From an uncultured Phascolarctobacterium sp. (GTDB taxonomy: Bacteria; Bacillota; Negativicutes; Acidaminococcales; Acidaminococcaceae): a DNA stretch of 11,872 bases. This document shows, in pieces, positions 5,930 to 11,872 of the stretch. Location: positions 1-11,872 of the forward strand of contig USHB01000019.1 in the NCBI GenBank assembly GCA_900554395.1. Direction: 5' to 3'. The position numbers and the translations under genes were made by a program. The notes under the pieces are model-generated. The model had not been told where the DNA came from. It was given only the letters and a program-made list of their open reading frames with translations, and ran no database searches. How positions within the stretch are numbered: the first letter of the stretch is position 1; each line of letters begins with the position of its first letter.

Positions 5930-7609
5930 TCAGTCGGTAACGTCAACCATAATGTCTGCCGTGCCGTCCACAATAAAGTTTACTGTAGTTTTCTGCTTGG
6001 CCGGGCTTCCTGCAAGCGCCGCAGCAAAGCCCGTATTCTGCTGTTCTGCCATCATATCAGGGTTTGGCAGCGCAGCAATATCAACGATAATTTCATTATT
6101 CTGGTCAGCATTGTTAATATCTGCGATAAAATCTTTTAAAGTACGGCGCTGAGGCTGTTTGGCAGCAGGTATGCCTTCTTCCTGCTGGCGTTTCATCAGT
6201 TCCTGCATCCACGCCAGGCTGCTGCCGCCGCGCACATTAAGCGCCATTTTGCCGGGCTTCTGCTGTTTAGGCACGGTAAACTGCACCGTTTTGGTAATTT
6301 TGGCAGAGCGGTACGGCTGCATCTCCACATCAATGTTCAGCACCTCGCCTGCGCGCACTTCCAGCTTCTGCGGACGGGCTGCAATAATCTCCGCCACTTC
6401 CGGCTCCGTGCCGATGGCAACATTCGCCTCAATATTATAAACGTCGATTTTCTCAAACTTATTCTGCGCAAGCAGTGTTGCCGCCTGCACAAGTTCCTGG
6501 CTAATCATTTTTAAAATGCCGGTATCGGCATAATACATATTTTCACGTTTAATTTCAATCTGCTCGCCGTTTGCGCTGCGCCCGTCAATGCGGAAATCAA
6601 AACGCGCAGTGCCGCCGCCTTCCCTGTCTGCAACCCGGGTAACGGTGTTATAGGTAACGGCATCAACCATGGCAGGCAAAAGCACATCGTCATCAATAAG
6701 CTCGGTGCGTGCGCTGCCGTTTACTCCGCGCGAAGTATCCGTTACCGAAACGTACATAGGTATAACTTTGGGCTGAGGGCCTATTTTAGCGGCAATGCCA
6801 GCGCTGCGGTCCTGCGTTACGGTACCGATGGTTTCACCGAGATTGCCAACTTTATAAGCGCTCTGCAAATTAGGCAGCGAAGTTAAAATCCACACTCTGT
6901 CCAAAAAGTAATTGCTGTCGCCGCGCTGCATAAACGGATGCCCGAACGCCAGCAGGCTGCCGTCATCACCCATCCATGTTACGGTTCCCAAGGCGCCAAG
7001 GCGGATATCGCCGCGTATCAGCGATACGCCGATAGCGCTGCCCGGTTCAAGGGCTTTATCCGATGTAAAATTACCGCTGCCGCCTGCACCTGTTGCGCTG
7101 AGCCCCAGCGGAGCAAGTTTTTCGTTTAAATAATCAAGCCCGGCAGAAGTAAAGCCTCCCGCCATCAGCATAGTGCTTTTAGGAATAAATTCCGAAGGGC
7201 GCGGGCTGGTTTCATTCAACAAATCCATCATCCGTCCGATAGGTGTTAAAAAGCAGTAATGCGGGTCGTTGAACTCCTTGCCGAAAGCAACGGCACCTAC
7301 AAGGCGGCCATCAATATAAACAGGGCTGCCGCTCATGCCCTGCGCCACGCCGCCGCTGTTTTCAATCAGGCTGCCGCCTGTACGCACAAGAATACTGTAA
7401 CCGCTTGCTTCGCTGCCGGTAACGCCAATAACTTCCACGTCAAAATTTTCAACCGTATCGCCGCTTACGACGGTTTTTCCAATGCCGTGCATGCCGGGGC
7501 GCACTTCCTCAACAGGCATCAGCGGCACATTGGCAGAACATGCCAACGGCAGGCTTATCAATAAAAGAATATTAAAAATAAATGACAATAATAAATTTTT
7601 TGTTCTCAT
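5930..7609 (-). CDS. Secreted SpoIVB-type peptidase S55 domain protein
   Basis: 559 residues. A signal peptide (about 1-26) leads into 'VPLMPVEEVRPGMHGIGKTV', the typical opening of S55-domain proteins. The nucleophile motif GMSGSPVYIDG (Ser about 93) follows, with 'GRLVGAVAFG' behind it. A second module has 'LGTVTWMGDDGSLLAFGHPF' (His about 224) and 'GTVTQDRSAGIAAKIG' (about 262-277). The remainder to 559 is beta-rich with a Gln/Arg-rich linker near 470-490 and no recognised domain. SpoIVB itself is a sporulation signalling serine protease; this longer two-module form occurs in many bacteria, including non-spore-formers, with no clear function. Relative to SpoIVB the Ser and His modules are in swapped order. 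The ATG at 7609 is chosen over a frame opening at 7702 because GAGGG sits five bases upstream and the signal peptide begins there. Its place next to mlaEFD suggests an envelope role; protease activity is unproven. Confidence 0.82.
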   Translation of the reverse strand: MRTKNLLLSFIFNILLLISLPLACSANVPLMPVEEVRPGMHGIGKTVVSGDTVENFDVEVIGVTGSEASGYSILVRTGGSLIENSGGVAQGMSGSPVYIDGRLVGAVAFGKEFNDPHYCFLTPIGRMMDLLNETSPRPSEFIPKSTMLMAGGFTSAGLDYLNEKLAPLGLSATGAGGSGNFTSDKALEPGSAIGVSLIRGDIRLGALGTVTWMGDDGSLLAFGHPFMQRGDSNYFLDRVWILTSLPNLQSAYKVGNLGETIGTVTQDRSAGIAAKIGPQPKVIPMYVSVTDTSRGVNGSARTELIDDDVLLPAMVDAVTYNTVTRVADREGGGTARFDFRIDGRSANGEQIEIKRENMYYADTGILKMISQELVQAATLLAQNKFEKIDVYNIEANVAIGTEPEVAEIIAARPQKLEVRAGEVLNIDVEMQPYRSAKITKTVQFTVPKQQKPGKMALNVRGGSSLAWMQELMKRQQEEGIPAAKQPQRRTLKDFIADINNADQNNEIIVDIAALPNPDMMAEQQNTGFAAALAGSPAKQKTTVNFIVDGTADIMVDVTD

Positions 7610-7622
7610 AAATCCCTCAGTT

Positions 7623-7663
7623 AAAATGCAAAACCGGCATGGGTACAATACCGCACGCCGGTT
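7623..7663 (-). terminator. Hairpin with T-tracts in the leader of the S55 gene (terminator or attenuator)
   Basis: On the minus strand AACCGGCGTG (7654-7663) pairs with CATGCCGGTT (7632-7641), with one G-U. An inner GGTA/TACC stem (7649-7652 / 7642-7645) closes on a three-base loop, with one bulged base. TTTTGCATTTT follows. It lies downstream of a strong promoter (7713-7741) and 14 bases before the S55 start, so it ends transcription coming from the glycosidase gene, attenuates the S55 gene, or both. Confidence 0.65.
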
Positions 7664-7712
7664 AAATTTGATGTAAACAAACAGCCGCACGCATATTGGC
7701 ATGCATGGCTAT

Positions 7713-7741
7713 ATTATACTATTTAAAAATTTTTCTGGCAA
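7713..7741 (-). promoter_or_regulatory. Promoter of the S55-domain gene
   Basis: Minus strand TTGCCA (7736-7741), exact 17-base spacer, perfect TATAAT (7713-7718). The -35 begins just past the stop codon of the glycosidase gene. The predicted start near 7706 leaves a leader of about 95 bases that contains the hairpin at 7632-7663. Confidence 0.8.
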
Positions 7742-7744
7742 GCA

Positions 7745-9145
7745 TCAGCCTTTGGTCTGAAACACGCCCAAGCCAACGCTGACGGGCCTTTCCGCACCAT
7801 CGGAAGGATTATTTAAAATTTTGCCGTCCAGCACCATTTCGCTGCTGCCGCCGCCGTCAAAATTCAGCGCCTGCCATGCGCCCAGCTTAACCATGTAATT
7901 GGCAAGCTCCTGCAAGCTCATGCCTGAACTGCTGCGGCTGCGCCCATCGACTACCAGCAAAATAACAGTGCCGTCCTTTTTAATGCCAATGGCAGTACGC
8001 GGTGCACGTCCGCGCGCTATGTCGGATGCAATATTTTCTTCTGCGCTGCGTACATCAGCTTTGCCATCCGTTACCAGCGAAGGGCCTGCGCCCACAACAA
8101 GCTCTGCCTCATCGGCAGTTTCATTGCCCAAAGTTTCACGCAGGCGTACACGGTCGCCAACCTGCACGCGCTCCAAAACTTTTGCGGCATCGCCGTGGGC
8201 AGATAAAACAACGCTGTCGGCATCAAGTTTCATATTGCCGTTTTTGCTCACTTCCGTTACCCTGCCGTTATTGGCAATGCGGATTTCACAGCCCCATTTA
8301 TTGGTTCTGGTACCTGTACCGTAATAATGCGTGTATAAAACCACATCGCCGGCAATGCGGGCACGGTTAATGCCTTTTACATCAATAAAGGTGCCTAATT
8401 TGGGGAAGAAAGCGCGTCCCTGATAAGCCAGATCCTTCATTATCTGCGCTTTGCCGCCGCTTACAACAAAGGCGCTGCGCGGCTGGCTTTCCATGCCCAT
8501 CCATTCTCCGTCCAGCTTTAAGTTGCCTATAATCCAGCCGTCCGTATCAAAATAAGATGCGTTAACTGCTGCACGCGCGCCGACAGCCTTGCTTGCTTTC
8601 AGCAAAGTTCCGCGTCCGTTTCTGTTCACTGCCCCGCTGAAAGGTTTTAAAGTATAACGGTTTTTGGGAGCGATTTCCAGAATATTTACTTCTACCGGCA
8701 AACCGTTCATATCTTCGCGGCGGTAAAAATGCGTCAGCCCTTTGCCCATATCGTTTTTGGTATTTTCCACACGGATGCGGAAAATATCCAGCACCAGGCG
8801 GTCAGGCTGTTTTAATACCAATACCTTATGCTGCGCCTCACTTTTCAAATCTACAATGAGGCGAGTTTTATCGCCTTTTTCTTCAAGGCGCGCTTTTTTG
8901 ATAATCGGGTCTTTTACCTTGGAAACGATATCATCAGCAAGTTCAGCGTCAAGTTCCAGCACAAGCTGTTTTTTGGTATTTTTAATTTCTTTGTAATTAA
9001 TTTTACCGTCTGCATCAACAACAAAACGTATTTTGCTGGGGCTGCTGCTAAAACGGAAGTTCTGCACTTCTGCCGCCATTGCCGCCACCGGCACTGCCAA
9101 AACAAGCAGTGCTACCGCAGCCAGCCTGCCCAAAAATTTTAACAT
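7745..9145 (-). CDS. Secreted AMIN domain + phosphodiester glycosidase (NAGPA-type) protein
   Basis: 466 residues. A signal peptide spans about 1-24 (VPVAAMA, then AEVQNF). An AMIN domain follows (about 27-122: beta-rich, 'SSPSKIRFVVDADG', 'KTRLIVDL', 'PDRLVLDIF'), a module that targets periplasmic proteins to peptidoglycan or envelope partners. From about 150 to the end comes a NAGPA/DUF2233 phosphodiester glycosidase domain, with 'AAVNASYFD' (193-200), 'RTAIGI' (383-388), 'LLVVDGRS' (396-403), 'NFDGGGSSEMVLDGK' (428-442) and 'RPVSVGLGVF' (453-462). The family hydrolyses sugar-1-phosphodiester bonds; the bacterial substrate here is unknown, with wall or surface glycopolymers likely. The ATG at 9145 is chosen because GGAGGT lies eight bases upstream; an in-frame TTG at 9172 would start inside the preceding hairpin. 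It lies downstream of murA and mreB, behind a strong terminator hairpin with no promoter visible in between. Confidence 0.88.
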   Translation of the reverse strand: MLKFLGRLAAVALLVLAVPVAAMAAEVQNFRFSSSPSKIRFVVDADGKINYKEIKNTKKQLVLELDAELADDIVSKVKDPIIKKARLEEKGDKTRLIVDLKSEAQHKVLVLKQPDRLVLDIFRIRVENTKNDMGKGLTHFYRREDMNGLPVEVNILEIAPKNRYTLKPFSGAVNRNGRGTLLKASKAVGARAAVNASYFDTDGWIIGNLKLDGEWMGMESQPRSAFVVSGGKAQIMKDLAYQGRAFFPKLGTFIDVKGINRARIAGDVVLYTHYYGTGTRTNKWGCEIRIANNGRVTEVSKNGNMKLDADSVVLSAHGDAAKVLERVQVGDRVRLRETLGNETADEAELVVGAGPSLVTDGKADVRSAEENIASDIARGRAPRTAIGIKKDGTVILLVVDGRSRSSSGMSLQELANYMVKLGAWQALNFDGGGSSEMVLDGKILNNPSDGAERPVSVGLGVFQTKG

Positions 9146-9152
9146 TGTTCTT

Positions 9153-9158
9153 ACCTCC
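9153..9158 (-). promoter_or_regulatory. Shine-Dalgarno site fixing the AMIN/glycosidase start
   Basis: GGAGGT on the minus strand, eight bases before the ATG at 9145. It lies only five bases past the T-run of the terminator hairpin. Confidence 0.85.
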
Positions 9159-9163
9159 ATGCC

Positions 9164-9196
9164 AAAAAACAATACACAGCCCTAAGGCTGTGTATT
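9164..9196 (-). terminator. Rho-independent terminator between mreB and the glycosidase gene
   Basis: Perfect 11-base-pair inverted repeat AATACACAGCC / GGCTGTGTATT (9171-9181 / 9186-9196) with a four-base loop. On the minus strand it is followed by G and six T (9164-9169). It starts 15 bases after the mreB stop and ends about 19 bases before the next start codon. Confidence 0.88.
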
Positions 9197-9211
9197 AAAC
9201 GCAATCTGCAA

Positions 9212-10228
9212 TCAATCGTTGCCGACAACCGAACCTGGGCGCAGGCTGTTAAGTTCTGCCAGCGCCTTGCCGGTACCCATGGCAACGCAGTCCAGCGGGT
9301 TTTCGGCAACAGTTGTCTTAATGCCGGTTTCGTCGGTTAAAAGCTGTGCCAGGCCATCAAGCAAAGCACCGCCGCCTGTAAGCACCATACCCTTATCAAC
9401 AATATCTGCCGAAAGTTCCGGCGGGCATTTTTCCAATACGCTGCGCACGGTAGCAATCATGGAATAAACAGGTTCGCGCAGTGCGGCGCGCGCATCTGCC
9501 GAAGTAACTTTAATAGTGGTAGGCATACCGGTAACAAGGTCGCGCCCGCGTACTTCAATAGCTTCGCTTCTGCCTTCGCAATGTACCGTTGCCACTTTCA
9601 TCTTAATTTCTTCAGCAGTCGGTTCGCCAATCAGCACATTATGCACTTTTTTTACATAGCGCACAATGGCATCGTCAAAAGCATCGCCGCCCACGCGGAT
9701 GGAAGAATCTACAACCACGCCGCCGAGGCTTAAAATAGCAATATCGGTTGTGCCGCCGCCGATATCAATTACCATGCTGCCGCTCGGAACGCTGATATCA
9801 AGCCCTGCGCCCAAAGCCGCAGCCAGAGGTTCTTCAATCAAATAAGTTTTGGAAGCGCCTGCCTGCATAGCTGCTTCAAGCACGGCACGTTTTTCTACGG
9901 AAGTAATGCCGGTAGGAATGCTGACCATGATGCGCGGCTTGCTGAAAAAGCTTTTGCCTGCCACACGCGCCACTACAAATTCCAGCATTTTCTGCGTTAC
10001 GGTATAATTAGCAATAACGCCTTCTTTTAACGGGCGGATTACGGAAATATTGCCCGGTACTTTGCCAATCATGTCGCGGGCTTCGTTGCCCACAGCCAGA
10101 ATTTTATTTTTGCTTTTATTAATCGCTACTACGGAAGGCTCGTCAAACACAATGCCTTTGCCCTTGATATACACCAAAAGGTTGGCAGTGCCGAGGTCGA
10201 TGCCTATATCAACACTGTTAAAAAACAT
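9212..10228 (-). CDS. mreB: Rod-shape actin homologue MreB/Mbl
   Basis: Bacterial actin that polymerises under the inner membrane and guides the elongation machinery of the cell wall; 338 residues, normal length. Visible nucleotide-binding motifs are DIGIDLGTAN (about 7-16, phosphate 1), VIDIGGGTTDIA (about 153-163, phosphate 2) and VLTGGGALLDGL (about 281-292, adenosine loop). 'YLIEEPLAAALGAG' (about 128-141) holds the catalytic Glu, and the C-terminal 'AENPLDCVAMGTGKAL' is typical. The N-terminal MFFNSVDI may contribute to membrane contact. The ATG at 10228 follows AGGTG. It lies 14 bases after murA, so they form one operon. mreC and mreD are not adjacent; a stand-alone copy beside murA is the Firmicutes mbl arrangement, so mbl would be an equally good name. 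A terminator follows. Confidence 0.95.
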   Translation of the reverse strand: MFFNSVDIGIDLGTANLLVYIKGKGIVFDEPSVVAINKSKNKILAVGNEARDMIGKVPGNISVIRPLKEGVIANYTVTQKMLEFVVARVAGKSFFSKPRIMVSIPTGITSVEKRAVLEAAMQAGASKTYLIEEPLAAALGAGLDISVPSGSMVIDIGGGTTDIAILSLGGVVVDSSIRVGGDAFDDAIVRYVKKVHNVLIGEPTAEEIKMKVATVHCEGRSEAIEVRGRDLVTGMPTTIKVTSADARAALREPVYSMIATVRSVLEKCPPELSADIVDKGMVLTGGGALLDGLAQLLTDETGIKTTVAENPLDCVAMGTGKALAELNSLRPGSVVGND

Positions 10229-10242
10229 ATCTTCACCTACTT

Positions 10243-11508
10243 TTAATCTTTCGTGCCGACGCGCTCAATATCCGCGCCCAGTTTTTTCAGCTTGGCCACT
10301 ATTTCTTCGTAGCCGCGGTCAATATGGTAAATATCGCAAATTTCGGTTGCGCCTTCTGCTACCAGCCCGGCCAAAATCATAGCCGCACCGGCGCGCAGGT
10401 CGGTTGCCCTTACCGTACATCCGGTTAAATGGGCAGGCCCGGTAATAACGGCGCTGCGCCCTTCGGTAGTAATATTGGCGCCCATGCGGTTAAGTTCAAC
10501 CACGTGCATAAAACGGTTTTCAAAAACAGTTTCGGTAACTTTGCTGCGCCCTTCAGCAACAGAAAGCATTGCCATCATCTGTGCCTGCATATCGGTCGGG
10601 AAGCCCGGATAAGGCAAAGTTTTAATATCGACAGCTTTTAAATTGCCGTCAGAAGCTACATGAATGCGGTCAATATCTTCTTCCACCAGCGCACCGGCTT
10701 CGCGCAGTTTGGCAATAAGCGGTTTCTGATGTTCCGGCAGTACGTTTTCAATAATAACATCGCCGCCGGTCATTGCTGCGGCAATCATATAAGTGCCTGC
10801 CTCAATACGGTCGGGGATAACGGAATGCTGTACGCCGTGCAGTTCGCTTACGCCTTCAATAGTAATAACGTTAGTTCCTGCCCCGCGCACACGCGCGCCC
10901 ATCTGGTTCAAATAGTTGGCAAGGTCAACAATTTCAGGTTCTTCGGCAGGGTTTTCCAGCACCGTTGTGCCTTTGGCCATAGCCGCCGCCATCATAATAT
11001 TTTCCGTTGCGCCAACGCTCGGAAAATCAAGGTAAATATTCGTGCCAACCATGCCGTCCGGCGCACTGGCTTCAATATAACCGTGTCCCTGCTCAATTTT
11101 TACACCAAGGGCTTCAAAACCCTTCAAATGCAAATCAATCGGGCGCGTACCGATAGCGCAGCCGCCCGGCTGTGAAATACGCGCATAACCCTTGCGCGCC
11201 AGCAGCGGCCCCATAACAAGGAATGATGCGCGCATAGAGCGCACCAGTTCGTAAGGAGCCTCGCACGAAGTAATCTCGCGGCTGTCAATATTAAGCGTAT
11301 GCGGCTCGGAAGCATCAACTTTAATGCCAAGGCATTCCAGCACAGCACAAATAGTGCGTACATCTTCAAGCGCCGGAATTTCATCCAGCCTGCTGGGAGA
11401 AGTACCCAAAATAGAAGCGGCAATAATCGGCAATACGGCGTTTTTAGCGCCGCTGGTTTTTACCGTACCGACAAGGCGGTTGCCGCCTTTAACTATCAAT
11501 CTTTCCAA
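10243..11508 (-). CDS. murA: UDP-N-acetylglucosamine 1-carboxyvinyltransferase MurA
   Basis: First committed step of peptidoglycan synthesis: transfers enolpyruvate from PEP to UDP-GlcNAc in the cytoplasm; target of fosfomycin. With the chosen start the protein has 421 residues, the normal length. Key residues match the E. coli enzyme closely: Lys22-Asn23 in 'SGAKNAVLP', active-site Cys at about 117 in '[16 protein letters not shown]', Asp at about 306 in '[11 protein letters not shown]', and Arg at about 372 in '[14 protein letters not shown]'. The Cys predicts fosfomycin sensitivity at the target level. The frame is open upstream to a TTG at 11532, but the TTG at 11508 is preferred: AGGAG lies nine bases upstream and it yields the family N-terminus '[14 protein letters not shown]'. 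TTG initiation is likely. Cotranscribed with mreB, 14 bases downstream. Confidence 0.96.
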   Translation of the reverse strand: MERLIVKGGNRLVGTVKTSGAKNAVLPIIAASILGTSPSRLDEIPALEDVRTICAVLECLGIKVDASEPHTLNIDSREITSCEAPYELVRSMRASFLVMGPLLARKGYARISQPGGCAIGTRPIDLHLKGFEALGVKIEQGHGYIEASAPDGMVGTNIYLDFPSVGATENIMMAAAMAKGTTVLENPAEEPEIVDLANYLNQMGARVRGAGTNVITIEGVSELHGVQHSVIPDRIEAGTYMIAAAMTGGDVIIENVLPEHQKPLIAKLREAGALVEEDIDRIHVASDGNLKAVDIKTLPYPGFPTDMQAQMMAMLSVAEGRSKVTETVFENRFMHVVELNRMGANITTEGRSAVITGPAHLTGCTVRATDLRAGAAMILAGLVAEGATEICDIYHIDRGYEEIVAKLKKLGADIERVGTKD

Positions 11509-11517
11509 CTGCAAACT

Positions 11518-11522
11518 CTCCT
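11518..11522 (-). promoter_or_regulatory. Shine-Dalgarno site fixing the murA TTG start
   Basis: AGGAG on the minus strand, nine bases before the TTG at 11508. No comparable site precedes the longer TTG option at 11532. Confidence 0.7.
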
Positions 11523-11574
11523 GTTCTTTCAACCATTCTATAAAAAGGCAGACTTATCAAAATAAATATTTTCT

Positions 11575-11589
11575 GTGATAGTTTATCAC
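11575..11589. promoter_or_regulatory. Perfect palindrome over the murA -10 box
   Basis: The plus strand reads GTGATAGTTTATCAC: six-base arms GTGATA and TATCAC around a three-base centre. It overlaps the -10 at 11580-11585 entirely. A bound protein would block the promoter. The regulator family cannot be named from the sequence. Confidence 0.55.
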
Positions 11590-11608
11590 TTTTTTTGCAG
11601 CTTGGCAA
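11580..11608 (-). promoter_or_regulatory. Promoter of murA-mreB
   Basis: Minus strand TTGCCA (11603-11608), 17-base spacer containing an A7 run, TAAACT (11580-11585). It is the only good candidate between the upstream terminator and murA, and its -35 hexamer is identical to that of the S55 gene promoter. The predicted leader is about 65 bases. Confidence 0.65.
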
Positions 11609-11621
11609 TCATTAAGCTAAT

Positions 11622-11654
11622 AAAAAGCGCCCGCCGTTTTTATAGCGGCAGGCG
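11622..11654 (-). terminator. Rho-independent terminator after the right-edge gene
   Basis: G/C-rich nine-base-pair stem (11646-11654 with 11628-11636, one G-U) with a nine-base loop. It is followed on the minus strand by C and five T (11622-11626). It starts 26 bases past the stop at 11681 and separates that gene from murA. Confidence 0.85.
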
Positions 11655-11680
11655 ATAAAATGCACTGTAAATATATGCCG

Positions 11681-11872
11681 TCAGATGCTGCGGTTCTGCA
11701 TTTTCAGACGTTCGGCAAGGATGTTGTAATTGGTTTCCTTTTCCATAATTTCTTTTTTAATTTCAGCAATGATATCAGGGTCTTCTTCTGTTTTCAAGCG
11801 TTCGCGCAGTTCCTGCACGGCCTGCCTGAGTTCAAACATTTTATTTCCGGAAACGGTATTGAATACGTCAGC
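11681..11872 (-). CDS. C-terminal end of an unrecognised charged, helical protein (partial)
   Basis: An open frame enters from the right edge and ends with TGA at 11683-11681, giving 63 visible residues. The sequence is strongly charged and helix-forming ('MFELRQAVQELRERLKTEED', 'IIAEIKKEIMEKE', 'NILAERLKMQNRSI'), consistent with a coiled coil. I do not recognise the family. An internal ATG at 11839 would give a 52-residue protein, but only a weak GGAAA precedes it, so a longer gene starting outside the window is more likely. The terminator just downstream and the absence of any opposing gene support it being real. Confidence 0.6.
   Translation of the reverse strand, partial: ADVFNTVSGNKMFELRQAVQELRERLKTEEDPDIIAEIKKEIMEKETNYNILAERLKMQNRSI

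Noticed and set aside
7610..7702. N-terminal extension of the S55 gene to 7702
   Set aside because: It would translate through the leader hairpin and begin upstream of the predicted transcription start. The signal peptide and GAGGG site both point to 7609.
1..11872. Insertion sequences, CRISPR arrays, tRNA/rRNA genes, prophage or defence genes
   Set aside because: No transposase, integrase, regularly spaced repeats or RNA-gene sequences were seen. Gene content and base use are even across the window.

Overview
All the coding capacity in this window reads on the minus strand. It encodes the cell envelope of a bacterium that has an outer membrane but a Firmicutes-like gene neighbourhood. TolC, a TamB-like protein and an MlaEFD lipid transporter stand next to murA and a stand-alone mreB/mbl and a S55 (SpoIVB-type) domain protein. 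This mixture points to a diderm Firmicute of the class Negativicutes (the Veillonella / Selenomonas / Phascolarctobacterium group). The genus cannot be fixed from the sequence alone.

Read in the direction of transcription (right to left), the window starts with the C-terminal end of an unrecognised charged protein (11872-11681) and its terminator. Next come a promoter with a perfect palindrome over its -10 box, murA (UDP-GlcNAc enolpyruvyl transferase) and mreB 14 bases later. A strong hairpin terminator follows. Directly after it lies a secreted AMIN + phosphodiester glycosidase protein. Next is a promoter and a leader with a second terminator-like hairpin, then the secreted S55-domain protein. 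mlaE, mlaF and mlaD follow as a tight block (9-base gap, then a 4-base ATGA overlap). tolC has its own good promoter with an operator-like palindrome at the predicted transcription start, and ends in a strong terminator. A new promoter then drives the tamB-like gene, which runs off the left edge.

The genes fall into two themes. murA, mreB and probably the AMIN/glycosidase protein serve wall synthesis and shape. MlaEFD, TolC and TamB serve outer-membrane building and lipid traffic. MlaD is an elongated form: an inner-membrane MCE domain, a long helical region, and a C-terminal segment that looks like an outer-membrane beta-barrel ending in Phe. No mlaA, mlaB or mlaC is present. This matches the minimal transenvelope MlaEFD system described in Veillonella parvula, where tamB mutations suppress mla defects. 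Having mlaEFD and tamB within 2 kb of each other is therefore functionally meaningful.

Nothing in the window looks mobile: no insertion sequences, CRISPR arrays, tRNA or rRNA genes were seen. The least described items are regulatory (the murA palindrome, the tolC operator, and hairpins ahead of the glycosidase and S55 genes) and the S55 protein, whose catalytic motifs appear in the reverse order from SpoIVB. No gap between genes exceeds 300 bases.
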